A DNA stretch of 5,785 bases. Source: Anaerocolumna sp. (lineage in GTDB: Bacteria; Bacillota; Clostridia; Lachnospirales; Lachnospiraceae). Of the stretch, positions 1-5,414 are shown piece after piece. The stretch covers positions 1 through 5,785 of the forward strand of contig JAQSYR010000093.1 in assembly GCA_029256035.1 (NCBI GenBank), in the 5' to 3' direction. The notes below the pieces were generated by a model. It was not told the origin of the DNA. It saw only the letters and a list, made by a program, of their open reading frames with translations, and did not search any database. Positions within the stretch are counted from its first letter, which is position 1. Every line of letters starts with the position of its first letter. A program made the translations under genes and the position numbers.

Positions 1-903
1 ACTTTCAAAGATATCAAATACCTTGCTTACTGCAGCTGTCACAAAAGGATTTCCGCCATAGGTTGAACCGTGATCTCCCGGTTCAAATGCAGCCGCTACT
101 TTTTCAACAGCAGCAAATGCACCTACCGGTACTCCACATCCTAAACCTTTTGCAGTTGTAATGATATCAGGTACAACACCATATCCCTGATAAGCAAACA
201 TGGTTCCAGTTCTACCCATACCACACTGAATTTCATCAAAAATTAAAAGGATATCATTTTCATTACAAAGTTTTCTAAGTCCAGATAAAAATTCTGGGTC
301 TGCAGGATATAATCCGCCTTCCCCTTGTACTGGTTCAAGAATAATTGCACATGTTTTTTTGTTGATTTTATTTTTTACACTCTCTAAATCATTAAAATCA
401 GCAAATTCTACACCACCTATAAGTGGTTCAAATGCTTCCCTATATTTTGGCTGCCCGGTAATAGATAATGCACCCATACTTCTACCGTGGAAAGAATTAT
501 TCATAGAAATAACCTGACTGTCTGCTACGTTATATTTTTTGAAAAAATATTTTCTTGCCAGCTTCACTGCTCCCTCAATAGCTTCAGTTCCGCTATTAGT
601 AAAGAAAACACGGTCCATTCCTGATGCCATAACAAGTTTGTTTGCGGCACTAATAGCAGGTTCATTATAATACAAATTAGAAGTATGAAGAATTTTATCA
701 ATCTGCCCTTTCAAAGCATCATTATATTCTTTATTGTTATATCCAAGGGCAAATACAGCAATTCCTGCAGCAAAATCTAAGTATTTCTTGCCATCTGTAT
801 CATATAAGTACACTCCATCTCCCCGATCAAAAACAATCTGGTATCTAGTATAAGTATGCATTAATAGTTGTTCTGCTTTATCAATAAACTCCTGTTTCGT
901 CAT
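1..903 (-). CDS. argD: Acetylornithine aminotransferase ArgD, 3' end outside the window
   Basis: PLP-dependent cytosolic enzyme that converts N-acetylglutamate semialdehyde plus glutamate to N-acetylornithine and 2-oxoglutarate. The 301 codons visible are open throughout. Class-III aminotransferase landmarks appear in order: NSGTEAIE (103-110), FHGR (138-141), EPVQGEGG (190-197), FDEIQCGMGRTG (222-233, with Asp223 expected to contact the PLP ring nitrogen), TTAKGLG (249-255, Lys252 as the Schiff-base lysine) and HGSTYGGNP (278-286). About 95-100 C-terminal residues should lie beyond the left edge, judging by the usual family length of near 400. The ATG at 903 is the first possible start, because an in-frame TAG lies four codons upstream (913-915). 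Its ribosome binding site is weak (AGGG, 7 nt away) compared with its neighbours. It is last of the arg genes seen here, 113 bp after argB. The family also includes succinyldiaminopimelate and ornithine aminotransferases; the arg context favours ArgD. Confidence 0.95.
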   Translation of the reverse strand, partial: MTKQEFIDKAEQLLMHTYTRYQIVFDRGDGVYLYDTDGKKYLDFAAGIAVFALGYNNKEYNDALKGQIDKILHTSNLYYNEPAISAANKLVMASGMDRVFFTNSGTEAIEGAVKLARKYFFKKYNVADSQVISMNNSFHGRSMGALSITGQPKYREAFEPLIGGVEFADFNDLESVKNKINKKTCAIILEPVQGEGGLYPADPEFLSGLRKLCNENDILLIFDEIQCGMGRTGTMFAYQGYGVVPDIITTAKGLGCGVPVGAFAAVEKVAAAFEPGDHGSTYGGNPFVTAAVSKVFDIFES

Positions 904-1016
904 ATAGTAACCCTAATATCACAGTTCCTTGCGATATGTCCTTTCTATATAGAATTGCAAATAAAATTTAAATTGATTTTCTCATAATTTCACATGAAAT
1001 AATTTTCATTAAAGAG
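904..1016 (-). other. argB-argD intergenic gap with a short palindrome
   Basis: This AT-rich gap separates the argB stop from the argD start and is much longer than the 21-bp argJ-argB gap. It holds a 6+2+6 palindrome, ATTTCA-CA-TGAAAT, at 987-1000. The two-base centre is too tight for a terminator loop and no T-run follows it, so it looks more like a protein site or chance. It also holds the 12-mer TTTCTCATAATT (978-989, plus-strand reading), which recurs exactly in the argC leader. No convincing promoter pair or terminator was found, so argD is probably read through from argB. A weak internal promoter cannot be excluded. Confidence 0.5.
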
Positions 1017-1919
1017 TTATTTCTTTAACTCATGATCATATAGGATTTCTTCATTGTCAATTATAGCAGTTCCAATCCCTCGATTTGTAAAAAACTCCAA
1101 TAGCAGGCAATGTTCTATTCTTCCATCAAGAATATGCACTCTTGATACTCCATTTCTAACTGCGTCAATACAATTTTTTAGCTTAGGCAACATACCTCCA
1201 CCTATATATCCCTGATCGATTAATTCATCCGCCTTTTCTAAGGTGAGTACAGAAATTAAAGTGTCTTTATCCTTAGGATCCGTATAAACTCCTTCAATGT
1301 CAGTTAAAAATGCAAGCTTTTCTGCTCCAATGGCTGTTGCTACTGCACAGGCTGCATCATCAGCATTAATGTTATAAGCCTGGAAATCATCATCTAGCCC
1401 TATGGGTGCAATAATAGGTACAAAGTCATTCTCTATCAGTGTATTGATTAATTCTACATTTACATCAGTTATATTACCAACAAAGCCGATATCCTGTCCA
1501 TTGACATATTTTTTTTCAACTTTTAGGGTAGCCCCATCTTTTCCACTGATGCCAACTGCTTTCACTCCCAGCTGTTCTACCATTTGTACTAATCCCTTGT
1601 TAACTTTTCCTAGTACCATTTCAGCCACTTCCATGGTATCAGCATCTGTAACTCTTAATCCTTCTACAAATTTTGGTTCATTACCAAGGAGGCTTACCCA
1701 TTTACTAATTTCTTTTCCACCGCCGTGAACAATAATAGGCTGCATTCCAACTAATTTTAACAGTGCTACGTCTTTTATAACATTAAGTTGTAAATCTTTA
1801 TCAATCATTGCACTTCCGCCGTATTTTACAACAACTTTTTTATTATTGAATTTCTGGATATATGGCAATGCCTCAATTAATATCTGGGCTTTCATTAATA
1901 TTTCATTCATATGCTCCAT
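1017..1919 (-). CDS. argB: Acetylglutamate kinase ArgB
   Basis: Phosphorylates N-acetyl-L-glutamate with ATP to give N-acetylglutamyl 5-phosphate, the second step of the pathway, in the cytosol. The 300-residue protein is full length for the amino-acid-kinase family. Visible motifs are VVVKYGGSAM (29-38, catalytic Lys32), HGGGKE (64-69, glycine-rich loop over the phosphates), GLRVTD (86-91, substrate arginine Arg88), NINADDAA (182-189, Asp186 organising the two lysines), LTDIEGVYTDP (204-214) and IGGGMLPKL (238-246, second catalytic Lys245). The roughly 25 residues before KYGG can form the N-terminal helix typical of arginine-inhibited hexameric enzymes, so feedback inhibition by arginine is likely (inference). 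The ATG at 1919 is preferred over Met4 and Met9 because AGGAGG (1929-1934) lies 9 nt before it. It starts 21 bp after the argJ stop, so the two are surely cotranscribed and perhaps translationally coupled. Confidence 0.98.
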   Translation of the reverse strand: MEHMNEILMKAQILIEALPYIQKFNNKKVVVKYGGSAMIDKDLQLNVIKDVALLKLVGMQPIIVHGGGKEISKWVSLLGNEPKFVEGLRVTDADTMEVAEMVLGKVNKGLVQMVEQLGVKAVGISGKDGATLKVEKKYVNGQDIGFVGNITDVNVELINTLIENDFVPIIAPIGLDDDFQAYNINADDAACAVATAIGAEKLAFLTDIEGVYTDPKDKDTLISVLTLEKADELIDQGYIGGGMLPKLKNCIDAVRNGVSRVHILDGRIEHCLLLEFFTNRGIGTAIIDNEEILYDHELKK

Positions 1920-1940
1920 GTGCTACTTCCTCCTAGTCTG

Positions 1941-3161
1941 TTAAGAACGATAATCTGCATTTATTTTTACATAGTCATAGGAGAAATCACAACCCCAGGC
2001 AGTTGCTGTCCCATTGCCCATCTTCATATCAGCAATTGCTCTTACTTCTTTTGCAGATAAAATTTTAGTTGCCAGTTCTTCACTATAATCTGTAGCCATT
2101 CCATCTTCAACTAATTTTAATTTACCATCTACACTTTCAATATATAAATCAACTTTTTCAGGGTCAAAATCCACTCCGGAATATCCCATTGCACACAGAA
2201 TTCTTCCCCAGTTTGCATCATTTCCAAAGACAGCTGTTTTTACTAAGTTTGAAGTTATTACTGACTTACTTAATATTACCGCCTGCTCTTTATCCTGCGC
2301 TCCAACTATAACGGTTTCAAACAATTTTGTTGCGCCTTCCCCATCTGCTGCCATCTTTTTGGAAAGAGTAGTTGTTACCATGTTTAAAGCTTTACAGAAT
2401 AATTCATAATCAGAATCTTTTTGTGTTATTTCTTTATTTCCTGCCATCCCATTGGCAAAAATAAGCAAAGAGTCATTGGTTGAAGTATCTCTGTCGACGG
2501 AAATCATGTTAAAGGAGTCTTTTACATCTGCGCGAATTGCTTCCTGTAAAAGTTCCTTGCTAATGGCTATATCGGTGGTAACAACTCCAAGCATAGTTGC
2601 CATATTAGGGTGAATCATACCAGATCCTTTTGCCATTCCACCAATGGTTACTGTCGTTCCATCAATTTCAAATGATACTGCACATTCTTTTGAATAAGTG
2701 TCAGTTGTCATAATTGCCTCAGCTGCAAGTAGTCCCGCTTCTATACTGTCTTCTAATGACTCAGCAAGTAATTTTGCACCTTCGGTAATTACATCAATAG
2801 GAAGCTGTTTTCCAATGACTCCCGTAGAAGCCGTTAGCACTGCATTAGCTGGTAGATTTAAACTATCTGCAACTGCCTTTGCCATCTGTTCATTTTTCAC
2901 TTCACCTTCTGCACCTGTACATGCATTGGCAACACCGCTATTTAAAACAACTGCGCTGGCTGTTTCATTCTCTTCAATTATTTTCATATCCCATTTTACT
3001 GGTGCTGCCTTTACAACATTTGTAGTAAAGGTTCCTGCTACTTTAGCCGGAATCACACTGTAAACTAAAGCCATATCTTTTCTTTTTTTCTTAATTCCTG
3101 CGTAAACTCCAGTCGCTTTAAATCCTTTTGCTGCGGTTACTCCGCCATTTATTATATTCAT
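1941..3161 (-). CDS. argJ: Bifunctional ornithine acetyltransferase / N-acetylglutamate synthase ArgJ
   Basis: Moves the acetyl group from N-acetylornithine to glutamate, releasing ornithine and regenerating N-acetylglutamate. Bifunctional forms can also use acetyl-CoA to prime the cycle; the sequence alone does not settle which this is. The precursor has 406 residues. It carries the oxyanion-hole motif STGVIG (112-117), Lys178, and the self-cleavage site KGSGMIHPNMATML, in which the chain is cut between Ala188 and Thr189 to give alpha and beta subunits with Thr189 as the nucleophile. DGEGATK (273-279, Glu275) and a C-terminal NADYRS, with Asn401 and Ser406 spaced like the family's Asn...Thr pair, complete the active site; Ser replaces the usual Thr. 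The start is the ATG at 3161, where AGGAGG (3171-3176) sits 9 nt upstream and MNIINGGVTAAKGF matches the family. An in-frame ATG at 3200 would add 13 atypical residues containing that ribosome binding site. Confidence 0.97.
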   Translation of the reverse strand: MNIINGGVTAAKGFKATGVYAGIKKKRKDMALVYSVIPAKVAGTFTTNVVKAAPVKWDMKIIEENETASAVVLNSGVANACTGAEGEVKNEQMAKAVADSLNLPANAVLTASTGVIGKQLPIDVITEGAKLLAESLEDSIEAGLLAAEAIMTTDTYSKECAVSFEIDGTTVTIGGMAKGSGMIHPNMATMLGVVTTDIAISKELLQEAIRADVKDSFNMISVDRDTSTNDSLLIFANGMAGNKEITQKDSDYELFCKALNMVTTTLSKKMAADGEGATKLFETVIVGAQDKEQAVILSKSVITSNLVKTAVFGNDANWGRILCAMGYSGVDFDPEKVDLYIESVDGKLKLVEDGMATDYSEELATKILSAKEVRAIADMKMGNGTATAWGCDFSYDYVKINADYRS

Positions 3162-3280
3162 AATGTTATTCCTCCTAAAATGTTTAAGACTCTTTATCAA
3201 AGCTTTTTACTATATTTTACCTTGGGTAAAAAATAATTGCTTTTCAAAAGAATCTTAGAAAGGGATTATTGTAACTCTTT
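3162..3280 (-). other. argC-argJ intergenic region with a long interrupted hairpin
   Basis: Positions 3186-3256 form an inverted structure. The outer arms are 3186-3207 and 3235-3256, and a central 7-bp stem, TTTTACC-TTG-GGTAAAA, lies at 3215-3231. In the minus-strand transcript the outer arms pair over ten positions (one of them G-U), then a symmetric 3x3 loop (UGA facing GAU), then five more pairs (AAAGC with GCUUU), then weaker pairing up to the central hairpin. The stem ends 9 nt before the argJ ribosome binding site at 3171-3176, leaving it exposed. There is no U-run after the structure in the direction of transcription, so it is not a standard terminator. It may be a processing, stabilising or attenuation element, or AT-rich coincidence. 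No clear promoter for argJ was found. Confidence 0.5.
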
Positions 3281-4321
3281 TTATGGGAACATTGGAACTT
3301 GCTTTAACCCCAAGGTTTCTTCTAATCCAAACATAATATTCATGTTCTGTACTGCCTGCCCTGCAGCCCCTTTTACCAGGTTATCCATGGCACCCATCAT
3401 AATAATTCGATTGGTTCTAGAATCAATGACAAAATTTACATCCACATAATTACTGCCTTCCACCCATCTTGTTTCTGGGGGAACTCCTTTATCTAACACA
3501 CGGACAAAAAATTCTTTGTCATAATACTTATCATATACCTCTTTTACCTTTTCATAGGTTACCTCATTTAACAAAGAAGCATAAGCAGTAATGAGAATTC
3601 CACGATTCATTGGAACCAGATGAGGTGTGAAATTAATTCTGACATCTTCACCTGCTGCATAAGTCAATTGTTCTTCGATCTCTGGAGTATGTCTGTGGTT
3701 TGCAACTCCATAAGCTTTAATATTTTCATTTACCTCGCAATACAGATTATTTACTTTTGCCGAACGCCCCGCTCCAGATGTTCCTGATTTAGCATCAATA
3801 ATAATTGTTTTAGGATCTATGAGTCCTTCTTTTAATAAAGGATAGATAGCTAATGTAGAACAAGTTGGATAACATCCAGGGTTAGCAATTAACCTGGCTT
3901 TCTTTACCTTATCTCTATTTATTTCACAAAGCCCATAAACCGCTTCTTTTATAAATGTAGGACTTGCATGTGTGATACCATACCAGCTTTCATAAATATC
4001 CACATCTTGAATTCTATAGTCTGCACTCAAATCTATAATTTTAACTTTGGATAAAATATCTTCATTCACTAAGGATGCACATAGTCCCTGAGGTGTTGCA
4101 GTAAAGATAACATCTACTTCTTCAGCCAGCTGTTCCATATCATCTGCAAGACAGGTTGCATCTACAATTTGAAACATATTTTGAAATACTTCATAATATT
4201 TTTTATCAATGTAGCTTTTTGAACCATACCATTTTATTTCTGCTTCTTTATGCTGCAGCAGAAGTCTAACCAGTTCCTGCCCTGCATAGCCGGTTGATCC
4301 AATGATTCCAACTTTTATCAT
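3281..4321 (-). CDS. argC: N-acetyl-gamma-glutamyl-phosphate reductase ArgC
   Basis: NADPH-dependent cytosolic dehydrogenase that reduces N-acetylglutamyl phosphate to N-acetylglutamate semialdehyde, the third step. The 346-residue length is normal for the family. The N-terminus shows the Rossmann loop GIIGSTGYAGQELVRLL (5-21). The catalytic cysteine is Cys150 in NPGCYPT (147-153). KSGTSGAGR follows at 178-186. YGVANHRHTPEI (204-215) supplies the histidine and glutamate pair His211/Glu214, and FTPHLVPMNRGIL (231-243) and GAMDNLVKGAAGQA (310-323) are typical closing motifs. The start is the ATG at 4321, with GGAGGT (4326-4331) 4 nt upstream and MIKVGIIGSTGYAG beginning directly in the first beta strand. 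The frame stays open to an ATG at 4426, but that would add 35 unrelated residues and bury the promoter and ribosome binding site in coding sequence. It is the first arg gene of the minus-strand run and has its own predicted promoter. Confidence 0.98.
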   Translation of the reverse strand: MIKVGIIGSTGYAGQELVRLLLQHKEAEIKWYGSKSYIDKKYYEVFQNMFQIVDATCLADDMEQLAEEVDVIFTATPQGLCASLVNEDILSKVKIIDLSADYRIQDVDIYESWYGITHASPTFIKEAVYGLCEINRDKVKKARLIANPGCYPTCSTLAIYPLLKEGLIDPKTIIIDAKSGTSGAGRSAKVNNLYCEVNENIKAYGVANHRHTPEIEEQLTYAAGEDVRINFTPHLVPMNRGILITAYASLLNEVTYEKVKEVYDKYYDKEFFVRVLDKGVPPETRWVEGSNYVDVNFVIDSRTNRIIMMGAMDNLVKGAAGQAVQNMNIMFGLEETLGLKQVPMFP

Positions 4322-4325
4322 TACT

Positions 4326-4331
4326 ACCTCC
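4326..4331 (-). promoter_or_regulatory. Ribosome binding site that fixes the argC start
   Basis: GGAGGT on the minus strand lies 4 nt before the ATG at 4321. It decides against the longer open frame reaching 4426, which has no comparable site. Confidence 0.9.
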
Positions 4332-4373
4332 ATCTGTGATACCATTATTACATTCAACAAATAATTTCTCATA

Positions 4374-4402
4374 ATTATACAACTAAATTGAATATTATGC
4401 AA
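4374..4402 (-). promoter_or_regulatory. Predicted argC promoter (-35 TTGCAT, 17-bp spacer, -10 TATAAT)
   Basis: On the minus strand TTGCAT (4397-4402) and a perfect TATAAT (4374-4379) are separated by exactly 17 bp (4380-4396). Transcription would begin near 4366-4368 and give a leader of about 45 nt with no room for a riboswitch or T-box. The -35 hexamer matches the consensus TTGACA only in its first three bases, which would fit a promoter that is weak or activated. A near-palindrome overlaps the -35, so regulation there is plausible. The promoter would serve argCJBD independently of maf. Confidence 0.65.
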
Positions 4403-4403
4403 T
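4387..4403. promoter_or_regulatory. 17-bp near-palindrome, candidate operator over the argC -35
   Basis: Read on the plus strand, ATTGAATATTATGCAAT is an inverted repeat in which seven of the eight arm pairs match (ATTG...CAAT, ATA...TAT). It covers the whole -35 element of the predicted argC promoter. It contains the half-site TGAAT, and the other strand reads TGCAT-AAT-ATTCA. ArgR boxes of E. coli and B. subtilis are built from TGAAT and ATTCA half-sites, but with a 4-base centre, where this has 3. ArgR or AhrC is therefore a reasonable but unproven candidate. Confidence 0.45.
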
Positions 4404-4450
4404 AGTATATTTATAAATTTTTTCACATATTTATTTAATTCAGATTATAT

Positions 4451-5059
4451 TTATAAAAGAATCCCCTCTTTTCTAAGTGTCTGATAAAATCTTGCAACTG
4501 GAAATCCTACAATATTAAAATAGTCACCTTCTATTTTTTCGATATGAGCTGCAAACTTGCCCTGTATTCCATAAGCACCAGCCTTATCAACAGGTTCCCC
4601 TGTCCGTACATATGCTTCTATTTGTTCTTCCGTCATTGGATATACCCATACTTCTGTTTTCTCAGTAAAGCTTATTATTTTCTCACTTTCCTGTTCCGTT
4701 TTCTTGTTCCTTTCCCTGTTTATTTCCTTAATAATTACACAAACTCCGGTATATACCTGATGCTTCTTACCCTGGATTTTTCTCAGCATATCCTTTGCAT
4801 CTTCCTCATCCTTTGGTTTTCCCATAACTTGTCCATTTAGGGCTACCATGGTATCCGCTCCTATAATAATAGAAGCTTCACTGATTTGTCCTGCCACATC
4901 TTTTGCTTTCATAGTTGCAAGCTCAAGCACAATTTCTTCTGGAATATTTTTCGTTGATATCTCTTCTATAGCACTTGAAATAACCGAAAATTCAATGCCA
5001 ACCTGTTCTAATATTTCACTTCTTCTTGGTGAACCTGATGCTAAAATAACTGAATACAT
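4451..5059 (-). CDS. maf: Maf-family nucleotide pyrophosphatase (dTTP/UTP type)
   Basis: Maf/YhdE-type house-cleaning enzyme that hydrolyses nucleoside triphosphates, typically dTTP, UTP and modified pyrimidine nucleotides, to the monophosphate plus pyrophosphate. It is linked to septum inhibition in Bacillus. Its 202 residues show the N-terminal signature LASGSPRRSEIL (6-17), IIGADTMV (65-72, catalytic Asp69), MGKPKDEEDA (79-88), the H-x-V-Y-T-G segment (100-105) and the C-terminal GEPVDKAGAYGIQGK (154-168) and IEGDYFNIVGFP (176-187). It is slightly longer than the B. subtilis protein (about 189) because of a charged insert near residues 111-128 containing NRERNKKTEQESEK. The ATG at 5059 has AGGA (5067-5070) 7 nt upstream. 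The gene lies 129 bp before argC on the same strand, with no terminator seen between, so some read-through into arg genes is possible. Nothing suggests a direct role in arginine synthesis. Confidence 0.95.
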   Translation of the reverse strand: MYSVILASGSPRRSEILEQVGIEFSVISSAIEEISTKNIPEEIVLELATMKAKDVAGQISEASIIIGADTMVALNGQVMGKPKDEEDAKDMLRKIQGKKHQVYTGVCVIIKEINRERNKKTEQESEKIISFTEKTEVWVYPMTEEQIEAYVRTGEPVDKAGAYGIQGKFAAHIEKIEGDYFNIVGFPVARFYQTLRKEGILL

Positions 5060-5258
5060 TTCTATGTCCTAACCTTTCATTTGTAAGTTCGATTTATCTT
5101 CTTTTTACGCCAAATTTCATATTATTTGACCATAATTTACTATTTTCAGTCTATCATATATGGTATGAGTTAGCAAGGTTTCCTATACATAGGTGAATAT
5201 AAAATGAGTTCACCCAAAAAAATATTCAAATTATCCCTAAGTTTTTTTCATTTTACTC

Positions 5259-5287
5259 TTGCATAAATTAACAGATTGATGTATATT
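5259..5287 (+). promoter_or_regulatory. Predicted argG promoter (-35 TTGCAT, 17-bp spacer, -10 TATATT)
   Basis: TTGCAT (5259-5264) and TATATT (5282-5287) are spaced by exactly 17 bp. The -35 hexamer and the following AA are identical to those of the predicted argC promoter, giving TTGCATAA in both, which fits co-regulation of argG and argCJBD. Transcription from about 5294 would give a leader of about 120 nt. A rival -10, TATAAT at 5366-5371, lies closer to argG but has a very poor -35 (TTATAT, 5343-5348). The two models predict very different leaders. Confidence 0.45.
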
Positions 5288-5323
5288 TATAACAATATCT
5301 TTGGCAACACTTTGTTGATGGAT

Positions 5324-5384
5324 AAAAGGTACTGAATGCAAATTATATTTCTAGAAAGAAGATTTTATAATTGTAATACCTTTT
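5324..5384 (+). other. Nested inverted repeats in the argG leader
   Basis: A perfect 8-bp inverted repeat, AAAAGGTA (5324-5331) with TACCTTTT (5377-5384), encloses a second perfect 7-bp one, AATTATA (5341-5347) with TATAATT (5366-5372). A 10-bp palindrome, TTTCTAGAAA, sits inside (5348-5357). In RNA this makes an interrupted stem-loop that ends 16 nt before the argG ribosome binding site. No U-run follows the 3' arm, so it is not an intrinsic terminator. The left arm holds the only ribosome-binding-like sequence of the possible leader peptide. Confidence 0.45.
5331..5348. promoter_or_regulatory. ARG-box-like sequence upstream of argG
   Basis: ACTGAATGCAAATTATAT contains TGAAT, four bases, then ATTAT. 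It matches eight of the ten core positions of the ArgR-box pattern TGAAT-N4-ATTCA. It overlaps the -35 position of the weaker, proximal argG promoter model, and lies downstream of the distal one, where a repressor could still act as a roadblock. AT-rich sequence produces such matches by chance, so this is tentative. Confidence 0.25.
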
Positions 5385-5401
5385 GGAACAATATAAATTA
5401 A
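5336..5401 (+). CDS. Possible 21-codon leader peptide with tandem Arg codons
   Basis: An ATG at 5336 opens a frame of 21 codons ending with TAA at 5399-5401. The peptide begins MQIIFLERRFYN; codons 8 and 9 are both AGA (arginine). AAAGG at 5325-5329 precedes the ATG by 6 nt and is a modest ribosome binding site. It lies inside the left arm of the leader stem. The stop codon overlaps by one base the AGGAGG of argG (5401-5406), and the frame differs from argG's. The arrangement resembles leader peptides that sense an amino acid through ribosome stalling, but no terminator or antiterminator pair is evident. It requires transcription from the upstream promoter. It could be a chance ORF. Confidence 0.25.
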   Translation: MQIIFLERRFYNCNTFWNNIN

Positions 5402-5414
5402 GGAGGAATTTAAT

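Larger units (their letters stand above)
5060..5414. other. Divergent maf / argG intergenic region
   Basis: This 355-bp AT-rich stretch has no standard-size gene and must contain promoters for both directions. On the minus strand, TTGCTA (5171-5176) and TAGACT (5148-5153) with a 17-bp spacer form a weak candidate for maf. Two dyads lie near the middle: CCTAT-AC-ATAGG (5182-5193) and GGTGAA...TTCACC with an 11-base centre (5192-5214). Neither is followed by a T-run in either direction, so they look more like protein sites than terminators. The right half carries the predicted argG promoter, its structured leader and a possible leader peptide, listed separately. Confidence 0.6.

Noticed and set aside
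1402..1728. Plus-strand open frame of 108 codons opposite argB
   Set aside because: It lies antisense within a well-conserved gene, with low-complexity composition and no recognisable domain: a shadow frame.
2698..3063. Plus-strand open frame of 121 codons opposite argJ
   Set aside because: A shadow of the argJ coding sequence, rich in Ser/Ala as expected from the antisense frame, with no domain.
3162..3200. 13-residue N-terminal extension of ArgJ from an ATG at 3200
   Set aside because: It would place the strong AGGAGG inside coding sequence, and family members start at the MNIINGGVTAAKGF segment.
3215..3231. Intrinsic terminator between argC and argJ (TTTTACC-TTG-GGTAAAA)
   Set aside because: The stem is AT-rich and no T-run follows it on the minus strand; the T-run there lies before the stem.
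4322..4426. 35-residue N-terminal extension of ArgC from an ATG at 4426
   Set aside because: The extension has no family similarity, would cover the promoter and the GGAGGT site, and the ArgC fold starts at the ATG at 4321.
4322..4450. T-box or riboswitch upstream of argC
   Set aside because: The leader predicted from the promoter is only about 45 nt and shows no T-box sequence or terminator/antiterminator pair.
4544..5072. Plus-strand open frames of 98 and 74 codons opposite maf
   Set aside because: Both are antisense to a complete, conserved Maf protein and have no recognisable features. The frame at 3237-3449, opposite the argC end, was dropped for the same reason.
5318..5335. Five-codon mini-ORF ATG-GAT-AAA-AGG-TAC-TGA in the argG leader
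   Set aside because: It has no ribosome binding site and is too short to separate from chance, although it contains one Arg codon.
5343..5371. Proximal argG promoter with TATAAT at 5366
   Set aside because: The -10 is perfect but the -35 (TTATAT) matches in two bases only. It is kept as a rival model, not the preferred promoter.
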